Shown here: positions 48,300 through 56,600 of the stretch, piece after piece | Layout of the letters: every line of letters starts with the position of its first letter | Position numbering within the stretch: position 1 is the first letter of the stretch | NCBI RefSeq assembly: GCF_039954625.1 | Contig: NZ_CP157199.1 | Coordinates: 1,612,001 to 1,676,000 of the forward strand | Reading direction: 5' to 3' | Length of the DNA stretch: 64,000 nt | From: Pontimicrobium sp. SW4 | Lineage (GTDB): Bacteria; Bacteroidota; Bacteroidia; Flavobacteriales; Flavobacteriaceae | Program-made: the position numbers and the translations under genes | Notes under the pieces: generated by a model | What the model was told of the DNA's origin: nothing | Seen by the model: the letters and a program-made list of their open reading frames with translations, nothing else | Databases searched by the model: none

Positions 48300-49724
48300 T
48301 TATGCTTCAAAAAAGTCATCTTTAAAACCAATAAGGTATAATTTTTCTTTTGCTCTAGTTATAGCTGTATATAACCATCTTAGATAATCTCTATTAATCC
48401 CTTCTGGTAAATATGGTTGCTCTACAAAAACCGTATTCCATTGTCCTCCTTGAGATTTATGACACGTAATAGCATAAGAAAACTTTACTTGTAAAGCGTT
48501 TAAATACTTGTTGTTCTTCACTTTTAAGAATTTTTTATAAGAAGTGGTTTCATCTTCATAATCTTTCAAAACTTCTTGATACAAATTATTCGCTTCATCA
48601 TAAGGCAGTGATGGGGTCTCTAAATTAATGGTATTTAACATTAAAACTGTTTCGAATGGCCGCATTTTTGGATAATCTACCATTCTTACTTTTACTTCAG
48701 CAAAACGAAAATTGTATAATTCTTTAATACTAAAAACTTCTAATACTTCAATAATATCACCATTAGCAATAAACCCAGCTTCACTTGTTGGCTTTAGCCA
48801 GAAATAATTATTCTTAACAATCATTAAATAATCTCCAGCAGTTAATTCATGTTCATTAAACAAAATACGAGAACGGATTTGCTGATTATATAAATTAGCT
48901 CGTTTGTTTGATCTAACAATGATTGCCGTTTCTTCATTTCCTAAACTACTATAAGCGTCATTTATAGCGTCCATAATATCATAACCATCAACAAGACGAA
49001 CAATATCCTTAAAGCCTTTTAGATTAAACTGAAAAGAGTCAAAATAAGAACCAGCGATAGATTCTCTCAATAAAGTTGCATTAAATAGAATACCAGAATC
49101 TTGCTCTTGTCTCACAACTTCGTCTAATTCCATCCTAGTTACTTCTTTATTGTAACTTAGGCTTAAAGCGTTTTCGTTTAACGCAGGACTTAAATCGAGT
49201 TTTACTGGTGGTAATTGCGCTGTGTCTCCAATTAACAATAGCTTACATTGGTGTCCAGAATAAACATATTGCATCAAATCGTCTAATAAAGATCCACTTC
49301 CAAACAAATTGCTTTGCCCCGGAATATCAGATATCATTGATGCTTCATCAACAATAAAAATGGTTTTTTTATGCTTATTGGGTGCCAATACAAACGATAC
49401 TTTTCCGCTGTTTGAATATCTCGCAGTATATATTTTCTTATGGATGGTAAAAGCTTCTTTTCCTGAGTAATTAGAAATCACTTTAGCCGCTCTACCAGTT
49501 GGCGCCATTAAAACTGCACTTTTTTTTGCCTTCCACAAGTTTGTTACAATAGTTCCAATAATTGTTGTTTTACCAGTACCAGCAAAACCCTTTAAAACAT
49601 ATAATGAATTTGGAGATGTATCAAAAACATAGTCCGCAAGTTGCTGTAAAACAATATTTTGCTTTATTGTTGGATCAAACGGAAAATCGTTTTTTATAAG
49701 TTTATAAAATTCTGAGGAATTCAT
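48300..49724 (-). CDS. RecD-like DNA helicase (superfamily I)
   Basis: A 474-residue ATPase with Walker A LKGFAGTGKTTIIGTIVTN near residue 45, Walker B FIVDEASMISD, and helicase motifs LLIGDTAQLPPVKLD (III), and the UvrD_C_2 segment SYAITCHKSQGGQWNTVFVE near the C-terminus. It resembles short RecD2/Dda-like helicases that are common in Bacteroidota; RecB and RecC are not adjacent, so it works alone or with other partners. It is a single-gene unit with its own promoter, divergent from the 245-residue membrane protein. Confidence 0.88.
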   Translation of the reverse strand: MNSSEFYKLIKNDFPFDPTIKQNIVLQQLADYVFDTSPNSLYVLKGFAGTGKTTIIGTIVTNLWKAKKSAVLMAPTGRAAKVISNYSGKEAFTIHKKIYTARYSNSGKVSFVLAPNKHKKTIFIVDEASMISDIPGQSNLFGSGSLLDDLMQYVYSGHQCKLLLIGDTAQLPPVKLDLSPALNENALSLSYNKEVTRMELDEVVRQEQDSGILFNATLLRESIAGSYFDSFQFNLKGFKDIVRLVDGYDIMDAINDAYSSLGNEETAIIVRSNKRANLYNQQIRSRILFNEHELTAGDYLMIVKNNYFWLKPTSEAGFIANGDIIEVLEVFSIKELYNFRFAEVKVRMVDYPKMRPFETVLMLNTINLETPSLPYDEANNLYQEVLKDYEDETTSYKKFLKVKNNKYLNALQVKFSYAITCHKSQGGQWNTVFVEQPYLPEGINRDYLRWLYTAITRAKEKLYLIGFKDDFFEA

Positions 49725-49752
49725 TAAGTTTTAATACAATTTTTGAATTTAT

Positions 49753-49780
49753 CAAAGATATAAATGATTTTTACTAACAA
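49753..49780 (-). promoter_or_regulatory. Promoter of the RecD-like helicase gene
   Basis: Minus-strand TATCTTTG (49753-49760) with TTG (49778-49780) 17 bp upstream, close to the Bacteroidota consensus, 28 bp before the start codon. Confidence 0.55.
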
Positions 49781-49806
49781 TAACTTTCGTGAATAAAAAA
49801 AAATTG

Positions 49807-49814
49807 TAGATTTG
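49807..49814 (+). promoter_or_regulatory. Bacteroidota -7 element for the membrane-protein/DUF3822/rsmD operon
   Basis: TAGATTTG fits TAnnTTTG and lies 36 bp before the ATG of the membrane protein gene; no clear TTG at 19 bp, but TTTCG is close to that site. Confidence 0.5.
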
Positions 49815-49850
49815 CGTTAGTCCATTAATTAATTTTTTAATAAAATCACT

Positions 49851-50588
49851 ATGTTAAATATTATTATAGCAGCAGTTGTTGTAATCGCTCTCACAATTGG
49901 AATCGTTTGGGTAATTGACAAATATGTTCCAAAAAAAGCTAAGCCTTTTATAATGATTGTACTTTGGGTACTCATTGGGTATTTAGGGTATTCTACTTTT
50001 ATGTCTGTTTATGGTGAAATTAAATTTAACAAGCTAAAAGATAAGCGTTACGCTCAAGTTATTGAGAGCTTAATTGATATTAGAGATGCTGAATTAGCAC
50101 ATAGAACTGTTACTGGGAAATTTGAAGGTGATTTTGATAATTTAATTAAGTTTATTGATACTGCTCAGTTTACCATTACACAGCGTCGTGACTCTTCTGT
50201 TATAGATGAAGAGCAAACTAGACGTTTTCAAGTTGACACCTATAAAGATATTGTTATTGTTGATACTTTGGGTTATGTATCTGTAAAAGACTCTTTATTT
50301 GGTGCAGATCCAAGATATAAAACGATGATGAATATTCCTTCTGCTGAGCCTGGAGCTAAGTTTGAGTTAAAAGCTGGTTTTCTAGAGCAAAACGGTATGA
50401 AAATTCCTGTTTTTGAAGCAAAAGCAATGAAATCTATAATATTATTCGATCAGGATAAAAACTTAATTGCAAAAGAAAATCAAGTAATTTCGGTTGATGG
50501 TGTAAATGGTGATGCAATTAAAGTAGGATCAATGGAGGAAGTTAATACAACAGGAAACTGGCCTAAAAACTTTTCAAACGAACAGTAA
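49851..50588 (+). CDS. Conserved membrane protein of unknown function
   Basis: A 245-residue protein with two N-terminal transmembrane helices (residues 3-23 and 32-52) and a soluble C-terminal part, probably periplasmic, that begins with LKDKRYAQVIESLIDIRDAE. The sequence pattern ELAHRTVTGKFEGDFDNLIKF looks like that of proteins widely conserved next to DUF3822 and rsmD genes in Bacteroidota, but I recognise no function. It heads a three-gene unit. The following DUF3822 frame begins close to its stop codon. Confidence 0.7.
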   Translation: MLNIIIAAVVVIALTIGIVWVIDKYVPKKAKPFIMIVLWVLIGYLGYSTFMSVYGEIKFNKLKDKRYAQVIESLIDIRDAELAHRTVTGKFEGDFDNLIKFIDTAQFTITQRRDSSVIDEEQTRRFQVDTYKDIVIVDTLGYVSVKDSLFGADPRYKTMMNIPSAEPGAKFELKAGFLEQNGMKIPVFEAKAMKSIILFDQDKNLIAKENQVISVDGVNGDAIKVGSMEEVNTTGNWPKNFSNEQ

Positions 50589-50613
50589 AATAGACATATT
50601 ACAAAATAATGCA

Positions 50614-51393
50614 TTGTCCATTCAAGTTAGCTTGAGTGGACTTTCTTTTTGTGTCTTGAATTTAAGCACACAATCAGTTGTTTTTTATAAGAAAATCTTA
50701 TTTGATAAGAAACTCAATCCAAGTGATGTTCTTGATAAATTAACTCACCAATTTAATACTGAAGATAGTTTAAAAGAATCATTTAAATCTGTTACAGTTA
50801 TTCATGAAAACGAATTATCGGCATTAGTACCAAAATCATTATTTAATGAAGAACATTTAGCTGACTATTTAAAGTTCAACTCTAAAATTCTACGTTCAGA
50901 TTTTATAACTTATGATGAAATATCTACAAATGATAGTGTTAACGTATATGTTCCCTATGTAAACATTAACAATTATATATATGATTCCTTTGGTGAGTTT
51001 GAATTCAAGCACTTTTCTACAATTGTTTTAGAAACTCTTTTAAATCTTGAAAAAAATGCTCAAACTACTAAAATGTATATTCACATAGCGGATACTCATT
51101 TTGAAATTATTGTTATTAAAAAAGGTCAACTGCAATTATATAATACTTTTGATTATTCCACTAAAGAAGATTTTATTTATTACATCTTATTTACAGCAGA
51201 GCAATTAGAACTAAATCCTGAGAAAACTCCTCTTATTCTATTAGGCAATGTTACTAAAGAGAATGAACTATATAAAATAGCCTATACATATGTTCGAAAT
51301 GTGTCAATTATAGAGCCTAAGACAACAATTACACCAGCAGAAGGTATTAGTAAAGCCTATTTATCAAATTTTGTAATCACAAATAGTTTTTAA
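50614..51393 (+). CDS. DUF3822 family protein
   Basis: A 259-residue protein with the opening pattern SIQVSLSGLSFCVLNLS and the middle HIADTHFEIIVIKKGQLQLY, which fit the DUF3822 family, an actin-like-fold family of Bacteroidota with unknown role that sits beside rsmD. The start is uncertain: TTG at 50614 is used, but the frame stays open upstream through the end of the previous gene, and family members usually have a few more residues before SIQVS. No ATG is in frame there. It ends exactly where rsmD starts. Confidence 0.78.
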   Translation: MSIQVSLSGLSFCVLNLSTQSVVFYKKILFDKKLNPSDVLDKLTHQFNTEDSLKESFKSVTVIHENELSALVPKSLFNEEHLADYLKFNSKILRSDFITYDEISTNDSVNVYVPYVNINNYIYDSFGEFEFKHFSTIVLETLLNLEKNAQTTKMYIHIADTHFEIIVIKKGQLQLYNTFDYSTKEDFIYYILFTAEQLELNPEKTPLILLGNVTKENELYKIAYTYVRNVSIIEPKTTITPAEGISKAYLSNFVITNSF

Positions 51394-51942
51394 ATGCGTA
51401 TAATATCTGGATTATATAAAGGACGGCGCATTACTGCTCCAAAAAAACTACCTGTAAGACCAACTACAGATATGGCAAAAGAAGCCTTATTTAATATTTT
51501 AAACAATCGTTTTTATTTTGATGACATCTCTGTATTAGATCTTTTTGCTGGTACTGGTAATATAAGTTATGAATTTGCATCTCGTGGTACTGAAGATATA
51601 ACAAGTGTAGACAAAGATTTTGGTTGCACAAAATTCATTGCTCATACATCTGATGAATTCGATTTCGATATTCGAGTAATAAAAGCTGATGTTTTTAAAT
51701 TCTTAGAAACAACCAAGCAAAAGCATACTGTTATTTTTGCTGATCCTCCTTACGATTTTAGCATAGATGCTTTTTCAAAAATTCCAGAACTTGTTTTTCA
51801 AAATCAATTATTAGTAGATGATGGTATCTTAATAATTGAGCATTCTAAACATACCAATCTGTCAAGTTTAGCAAGTTATTCCTATTCCAAAAACTATGGA
51901 GGCAATAGGTTTAGTTTTTTTGAACTGCCTAAGGCGGATTAA
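51394..51942 (+). CDS. rsmD: 16S rRNA (guanine966-N2)-methyltransferase RsmD
   Basis: A 182-residue SAM enzyme that methylates G966 of 16S rRNA. MRIISGLYKGRRI and RPTTDMAKEALFNIL are the family N-terminus, VLDLFAGTGNISYEF the SAM motif and FADPPYDF the catalytic DPPY. Length is as expected. It begins directly after the DUF3822 stop codon and is the last gene before the terminator shared with the RNase P RNA gene. Confidence 0.95.
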   Translation: MRIISGLYKGRRITAPKKLPVRPTTDMAKEALFNILNNRFYFDDISVLDLFAGTGNISYEFASRGTEDITSVDKDFGCTKFIAHTSDEFDFDIRVIKADVFKFLETTKQKHTVIFADPPYDFSIDAFSKIPELVFQNQLLVDDGILIIEHSKHTNLSSLASYSYSKNYGGNRFSFFELPKAD

Positions 51943-51956
51943 AAAAATACTATAAA

Positions 51957-52000
51957 AAACAAATCCCAAATAGAGTATATATTACTATATGGGATTGTTT
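51957..52000 (-). terminator. Terminator between rsmD and rnpB (bidirectional)
   Basis: Stem AAACAAATCCCA / TGGGATTGTTT (one bulged A) around a 21-nt AT-rich loop. On the minus strand it follows the RNase P RNA 3' end and runs into TTTGTTTTTTATAG; it can also end the rsmD transcript. Confidence 0.75.
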
Positions 52001-52004
52001 AATT

Positions 52005-52304
52005 AAGCAAATCTATAAGCCGAATTCTGTACTCTAAAGAGTCCTTATCATTTATCTACATTTACTGTTACCAGTAAACTTTAGCTGTCTACCCTCCAAC
52101 ATCACGCGTGCAGCGCTCAAACATTGGTTTACATGACATTGCACCACATAGAGTTTACCTGATTTCACTACAGCATTACCTGTACATTCTTTCTGTTGCA
52201 CTTTTCCTAGCCTCACGACTGGTGGCTGTTAGCCACTATGCTGCACTATGGTGTTCGGACTTTCCTCCCAAAGTATAAACCTTGAGCGATAAGGCGATCT
52301 ACTT
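52005..52304 (-). ncRNA. rnpB: RNase P RNA (class A)
   Basis: About 300 nt on the minus strand. Conserved P4-region sequence GGAGGAAAGTCCGAAC (CR I) is near the 5' end, GTAAACTCTATGTGGTGCAA contains the middle conserved region, and the 3' end has the ACAGAATTCGGCTTAT motif (CR V). P1 is formed by AAGTAGATC at the 5' end and GATTTGCTT at the 3' end (two wobble pairs). It is the catalytic RNA that trims tRNA 5' leaders. The 5' end fits a start site 5 bp after a clear -7 box. Confidence 0.93.
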
Positions 52305-52308
52305 ACCA

Positions 52309-52337
52309 CAAAAGTACATAAATTGTTAATAACTCAA
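52309..52337 (-). promoter_or_regulatory. rnpB promoter
   Basis: Minus-strand TTG (52335-52337), 18 bp spacer and TACTTTTG (52309-52316): a good Bacteroidota promoter 5 bp before the 5' end of the RNase P RNA. Confidence 0.82.
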
Positions 52338-52406
52338 CTTAAAATAGTGCTTACTAATTCTTAATTTTAAACTGAATTTTTAACTTTGCTATTCTAAGTT
52401 TTTTCA

Positions 52407-54179
52407 ATGGAACACTTTGTAGTATCTGCACGTAAATACAGACCACAAACATTTAAAGATGTTGTTGGACAGCAAGCTATTACAAATACGTTATTAAATG
52501 CTATTGAAAACAACCATTTAGCACAAGCTTTATTATTTACAGGTCCTCGTGGTGTTGGTAAAACGACATGTGCACGTATTCTTGCTAAAATGATTAATAG
52601 TGAAGGTGAAGAAAAAGAGGATGAAGATTTTGCATTTAACATTTTTGAACTTGACGCAGCTTCTAATAACTCGGTAGATGATATTAGAAATTTAACCGAT
52701 CAAGTTCGTATTCCACCACAAGTTGGTAAATACAAAGTGTATATTATAGATGAAGTGCATATGCTGTCGCAATCGGCATTTAATGCCTTTTTAAAAACGC
52801 TAGAAGAACCACCAAAGCATTGTATTTTTATTCTAGCAACTACAGAAAAACATAAGATTATTCCAACTATATTATCGCGTTGTCAAATATTTGATTTTAA
52901 ACGGATTACAGTTAAAGATGCAAAAAACTACTTGAAGTACATTGCAGAGCAACAAGAAATCGATGCTGAGGATGATGCTTTGCACATTATTGCTCAAAAA
53001 GCCGATGGAGCTATGCGAGATGCGCTTTCAATTTTTGATCGTGTTGTTAGTTTCTCAGGCAAGCATTTAACAAGGCAGGCTGTAACCGAAAACTTAAATG
53101 TATTAGATTACGAAACCTATTTTAAAAGCACCGATTTAATTTTAGAGAATAATATTCCTGAATTACTATTACAATTCAATAATACTATATCTAAAGGTTT
53201 TGATGGGCATCATTTTATTGCAGGTTTAGCTTCACACTTTAGAGATCTTTTAGTTTGTAAAACACCTGAAACTATAGATTTACTTGAAGTTGGTGACCAA
53301 ACAAAAGAAAAATACTTAAAGCAATCTAAAAAAACATCTCAAAGTTTCTTACTAAAAGGAATAGAGCTAGCTAACGATTGTGATCTTAAATATAAAACCA
53401 GTAGAAATCAACGTTTGCTGGTGGAATTATGCCTTATGCAACTTGCCTCTATCACTTATGATGGAGAAAAAAAAAATAGCAGTAGCCACTTTATAATTCC
53501 AGCATCCTACTTTAAAAGTAAAGGTATTACTCCAATTCCTATTAAAAGGCCAGTCAATACAGAAGCAGAAGCCAGTATAACGATATCTACTCAATCTATA
53601 GAGCAATCGGTTGTAAACGAACCACAACCTGAACCTATAAAAGCAGCGTCGGTTGAAAATGAAGTTGCTCAAAAACTAGCAATAAAGAGACCGAAAATAA
53701 TTTTAAACAAGCAAACAAAAACTACCTCTGGTTTATCGCTTAGTAGTATAAAAAAGAAAAAAGAACATCTTATTCGGCAGATGGAAGTTGTTATTGATGA
53801 AGAAAACCTTCCAACAGATTCTTTTTCTGAAAGCAACATGCAAATAGCATGGGAAGAGTTTGTTGTTAATTTAGAAAAGAAAGGAAAATATAATTTAGCA
53901 TCAATTTTGCGAATTGATACACCAAAACTATCCTCTGAGACTGTCATTAATATGGTGTTTCCGAATTCTACTAATAAAGTAGAAGTTGAAAGGCAACAGT
54001 ATGATTTACTTGCCTATTTAAGAAAAAAACTTAATAATTTTTCAATAACACTGGATATTACTGTAAATGAAGAATTAGAAAAAAAGTATGCCTATACTCC
54101 TATTGAAAAATATGAGAAACTAAAAGAGAAAAATCCAAATATTGACTTATTACGTAAAACTTTTGACTTAGATATATAA
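52407..54179 (+). CDS. dnaX: DNA polymerase III subunit gamma/tau
   Basis: A 590-residue clamp-loader ATPase. Walker A is GPRGVGKTTCARIL near residue 48, Walker B and SRC follow as IIDEVHMLSQ and PTILSRCQIFDFKRI (Arg finger). The four-cysteine zinc module normally found between the P-loop and Walker B is absent: the region reads MINSEGEEKEDEDFAFNIFE. The C-terminal 250 residues hold the tau-like polymerase and helicase contact region. It loads the beta sliding clamp. No clear slippery A-run for a gamma form was seen. The lipoprotein gene overlaps its stop by 1 bp. Confidence 0.93.
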   Translation: MEHFVVSARKYRPQTFKDVVGQQAITNTLLNAIENNHLAQALLFTGPRGVGKTTCARILAKMINSEGEEKEDEDFAFNIFELDAASNNSVDDIRNLTDQVRIPPQVGKYKVYIIDEVHMLSQSAFNAFLKTLEEPPKHCIFILATTEKHKIIPTILSRCQIFDFKRITVKDAKNYLKYIAEQQEIDAEDDALHIIAQKADGAMRDALSIFDRVVSFSGKHLTRQAVTENLNVLDYETYFKSTDLILENNIPELLLQFNNTISKGFDGHHFIAGLASHFRDLLVCKTPETIDLLEVGDQTKEKYLKQSKKTSQSFLLKGIELANDCDLKYKTSRNQRLLVELCLMQLASITYDGEKKNSSSHFIIPASYFKSKGITPIPIKRPVNTEAEASITISTQSIEQSVVNEPQPEPIKAASVENEVAQKLAIKRPKIILNKQTKTTSGLSLSSIKKKKEHLIRQMEVVIDEENLPTDSFSESNMQIAWEEFVVNLEKKGKYNLASILRIDTPKLSSETVINMVFPNSTNKVEVERQQYDLLAYLRKKLNNFSITLDITVNEELEKKYAYTPIEKYEKLKEKNPNIDLLRKTFDLDI

Positions 54180-54742
54180 TGAAATACATTTTAGCTCTTT
54201 TTATGGTATCATTTGTGTTCTTTACAAGTTGTGATGGAAAAGACAGGGCAAAAAAAACCAGTAAAGAAATATTAGAGGATAGTAATTTGTCACCTTCTTT
54301 TTTTGAGCAGGTAAGTTACATTCCTGAGCAATATTCCGAAGAAATTGTTGATACCACCTTTAGTAATGGTTTTAAAATAAGTACCAAGTATTTTTCTGAT
54401 ATGAATAACAATGTTCTAAATGAATTTGAAATAGATACAATTCATTATAAACATTATTATAGAGAATTTATAACTGAGCTCACTGTAGAATTTCAAGAAA
54501 AGAAAATATTTAGTAAAACTATTGACAAATCTCTTTTTGAAAACAAAGATGATGCTCATTTTTGGGAGCAATCTATTATGCTAGGACTCTTTATTGATAA
54601 AGAGTTGACCGATAATGATAAGTTATTTACTGTAGCTTCTTTTTGCATACCTGAATCGGAAATTTGCAAAGATTTTCGCTTAGTTATAGCTAACAATGGT
54701 GACATGGAAATTATTGAATTAAAAACTGAAGAAGTACACTAA
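54179..54742 (+). CDS. Lipoprotein of unknown function
   Basis: A 187-residue protein with a lipobox signal (FVFFTSC, Cys18), so it should be anchored to the inner or outer membrane. The rest is soluble and charged, without a domain that I recognise. Its ATG shares a base with the dnaX stop and miaE begins 2 bp after its end, so dnaX, this gene and miaE form one transcription unit. Confidence 0.75.
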   Translation: MKYILALFMVSFVFFTSCDGKDRAKKTSKEILEDSNLSPSFFEQVSYIPEQYSEEIVDTTFSNGFKISTKYFSDMNNNVLNEFEIDTIHYKHYYREFITELTVEFQEKKIFSKTIDKSLFENKDDAHFWEQSIMLGLFIDKELTDNDKLFTVASFCIPESEICKDFRLVIANNGDMEIIELKTEEVH

Positions 54743-54744
54743 TT

Positions 54745-55326
54745 ATGTTAGGACTCAAACTACCCACTGATCCTCGTTGGGTAAACATCGTTGAAAAAAA
54801 TATAGAAGAAATACTAACAGACCATGCCTTTTGTGAGCAAAAAGCAACGAGTACAGCCATTTCGCTAATTGTTAGTTTTCCTGAGTATACCGATTTAGTT
54901 CAAGAAATGATTGAACTTGTTAAAGAAGAGATGAGTCATTTTAAAATGGTCCATGATATTATTCTAGAACGTGGTTACAACTTGGGTAGAGATAGAAAAG
55001 ATGATTACGTATTACAATTACTGAAATTCTTTCCCAAAGGAGGTAGTAGAACAACACAATTGGTACATCGCTTATTATATGCTGCTTTAATTGAAGCTAG
55101 AAGCTGCGAGCGTTTTAGATTATTATCAGAAGAACTGGAAGATAAAAAATTAGCAGGTTTTTATAAAAAACTCATGATTAGTGAAGCCAACCATTATACA
55201 ATGTTTTTAGGTTATGCGCGACAATATGGAGATAGAAAAGAAGTAGATAAAAAATGGCAAGATTTATTGGAATATGAAGCCCAAATCATGAAAAACTTAG
55301 GAAATAAAGAAACTGTTCATGGTTAA
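54745..55326 (+). CDS. miaE: tRNA-(ms2io6A)-hydroxylase MiaE-like
   Basis: A 193-residue ferritin-like diiron protein. The Glu/His ligands lie in KEEMSHFKMVHDIILE, ALIEARSCERFRLL and SEANHYTMFLGYARQYG, matching MiaE, which hydroxylates the isopentenyl group of ms2i6A37 in tRNAs. The opening LPTDPRWVNIVEKNIEEILT is typical. Last gene of the dnaX operon; its end overlaps the convergent ppx-like gene by 4 bp. Confidence 0.93.
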   Translation: MLGLKLPTDPRWVNIVEKNIEEILTDHAFCEQKATSTAISLIVSFPEYTDLVQEMIELVKEEMSHFKMVHDIILERGYNLGRDRKDDYVLQLLKFFPKGGSRTTQLVHRLLYAALIEARSCERFRLLSEELEDKKLAGFYKKLMISEANHYTMFLGYARQYGDRKEVDKKWQDLLEYEAQIMKNLGNKETVHG

Positions 55327-56228
55327 ATAGTTTTGCTAGGTATTGTTTCATAGTACAAACTCTTTATTATACCATCAGACAATCCAATTTTTGGCACATA
55401 AATGTGTTTTGCTCTACTCCATTTCATTGCCGATAAATATATTTGCATAGCTGGAATTATAACATCTGCCCTATCTTGGTTTAAATCTAATTCTGTAATA
55501 CGTTCTTCATAAGAATAAGATTTTAGAGTATGGTAATAAGTACTTAAATAAAAATATGTAAGTGGTTTACCAATAGCTTTACCTGAGATTTTAAATATTT
55601 TGTTAATATTTCCTCCAGATCCAATCACATCTACTTTATCGTACTTTTCGGTATTTAATTTAATCCATGATTCTAATTCCAGCCAAGTTTCTCGTTTTAC
55701 AATATCATTTAAAAGCCTTACAGTTCCAATTTTAAAAGATTTTGAGGTTACTTTTTCACCATTATGAATAATAGAAAATTCAGTACTTCCACCTCCAACA
55801 TCAACATAGACATAATTTCTATCGTTATCTATATACTCATGTAAATCAGTTTCCGCTATTATAGCAGCTTCCTCTTCTCCATCTATTATATCAATTTGAA
55901 TTTTAGAATGTTCAAATATTTCTTGTGCTATTTCAACGCCATTTGTAGCCTCACGCATTGCAGATGTCGCACATGCTTTATAACGTTCTACTTTATGAGA
56001 TTTCATAAGCAGCTTAAATGCCATCATTGTATCTTTTAAGCGCCTTTTGTTTTCATTAGAAATAGTATTTTTTAAAAAAACTTCGGCTCCTAATCTAATT
56101 GGAACTCTAACTAGAGAACTCTTTTTAAAGCGAGTTGGTTTCCCTTCTTCCTCAATTATTATAGCAATTAATAGCCTAACAGCATTTGAACCAATATCTA
56201 TAGCACCATACTTTTTAATTGATAGCAT
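55323..56228 (-). CDS. Exopolyphosphatase / guanosine pentaphosphatase (Ppx/GppA) family
   Basis: A 301-residue ASKHA-fold phosphatase. The phosphate-1 loop is AIDIGSNAVRLLIAI, the catalytic Glu region KACATSAMREATNGVEIA, and phosphate-2 YVDVGGGSTEFSI. It is shorter than full-length E. coli Ppx (513), with only the Ppx/GppA domain. It may hydrolyse polyphosphate or pppGpp; which one cannot be told by sequence. A TATTTTTG box (56271-56278, minus) is 43 bp upstream. Confidence 0.9.
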   Translation of the reverse strand: MLSIKKYGAIDIGSNAVRLLIAIIIEEEGKPTRFKKSSLVRVPIRLGAEVFLKNTISNENKRRLKDTMMAFKLLMKSHKVERYKACATSAMREATNGVEIAQEIFEHSKIQIDIIDGEEEAAIIAETDLHEYIDNDRNYVYVDVGGGSTEFSIIHNGEKVTSKSFKIGTVRLLNDIVKRETWLELESWIKLNTEKYDKVDVIGSGGNINKIFKISGKAIGKPLTYFYLSTYYHTLKSYSYEERITELDLNQDRADVIIPAMQIYLSAMKWSRAKHIYVPKIGLSDGIIKSLYYETIPSKTI

Positions 56229-56600
56229 AAAATCTTTTTTAATAATATCGAGGAATCATTTAACGATTTTCAAAAATAAGCATTCTTATTACTTCAAAAA
56301 ATTAATATTCAACTAAGTATTATAACACATATCACTGCATCTAATTCAAAATAATTATATTATATAGTCTTTTTCCTACTATTAATTACATTTTATCGGA
56401 TAATTTATTCATTTTATAGAATTATACATATATTGTCATCGATAAAAAAATTGAACCAAATCTATTTTTTATCTCTATAAAAAGTAAAACCTACTACTAT
56501 CTATTTTATATATAGCAAAAACCTATACATATAATTTAGAAATACATGGTTAATACTACCCAATAGCGATAAATAGAAAAAGGCAGCTTAATAGCTTATT
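56229..56600. other. AT-rich intergenic region before the T9SS type B gene
   Basis: 372 bp of strongly AT-rich sequence. The ppx -7 box lies at its left edge. No RNA gene, repeat or clear plus-strand promoter is visible. Confidence 0.5.
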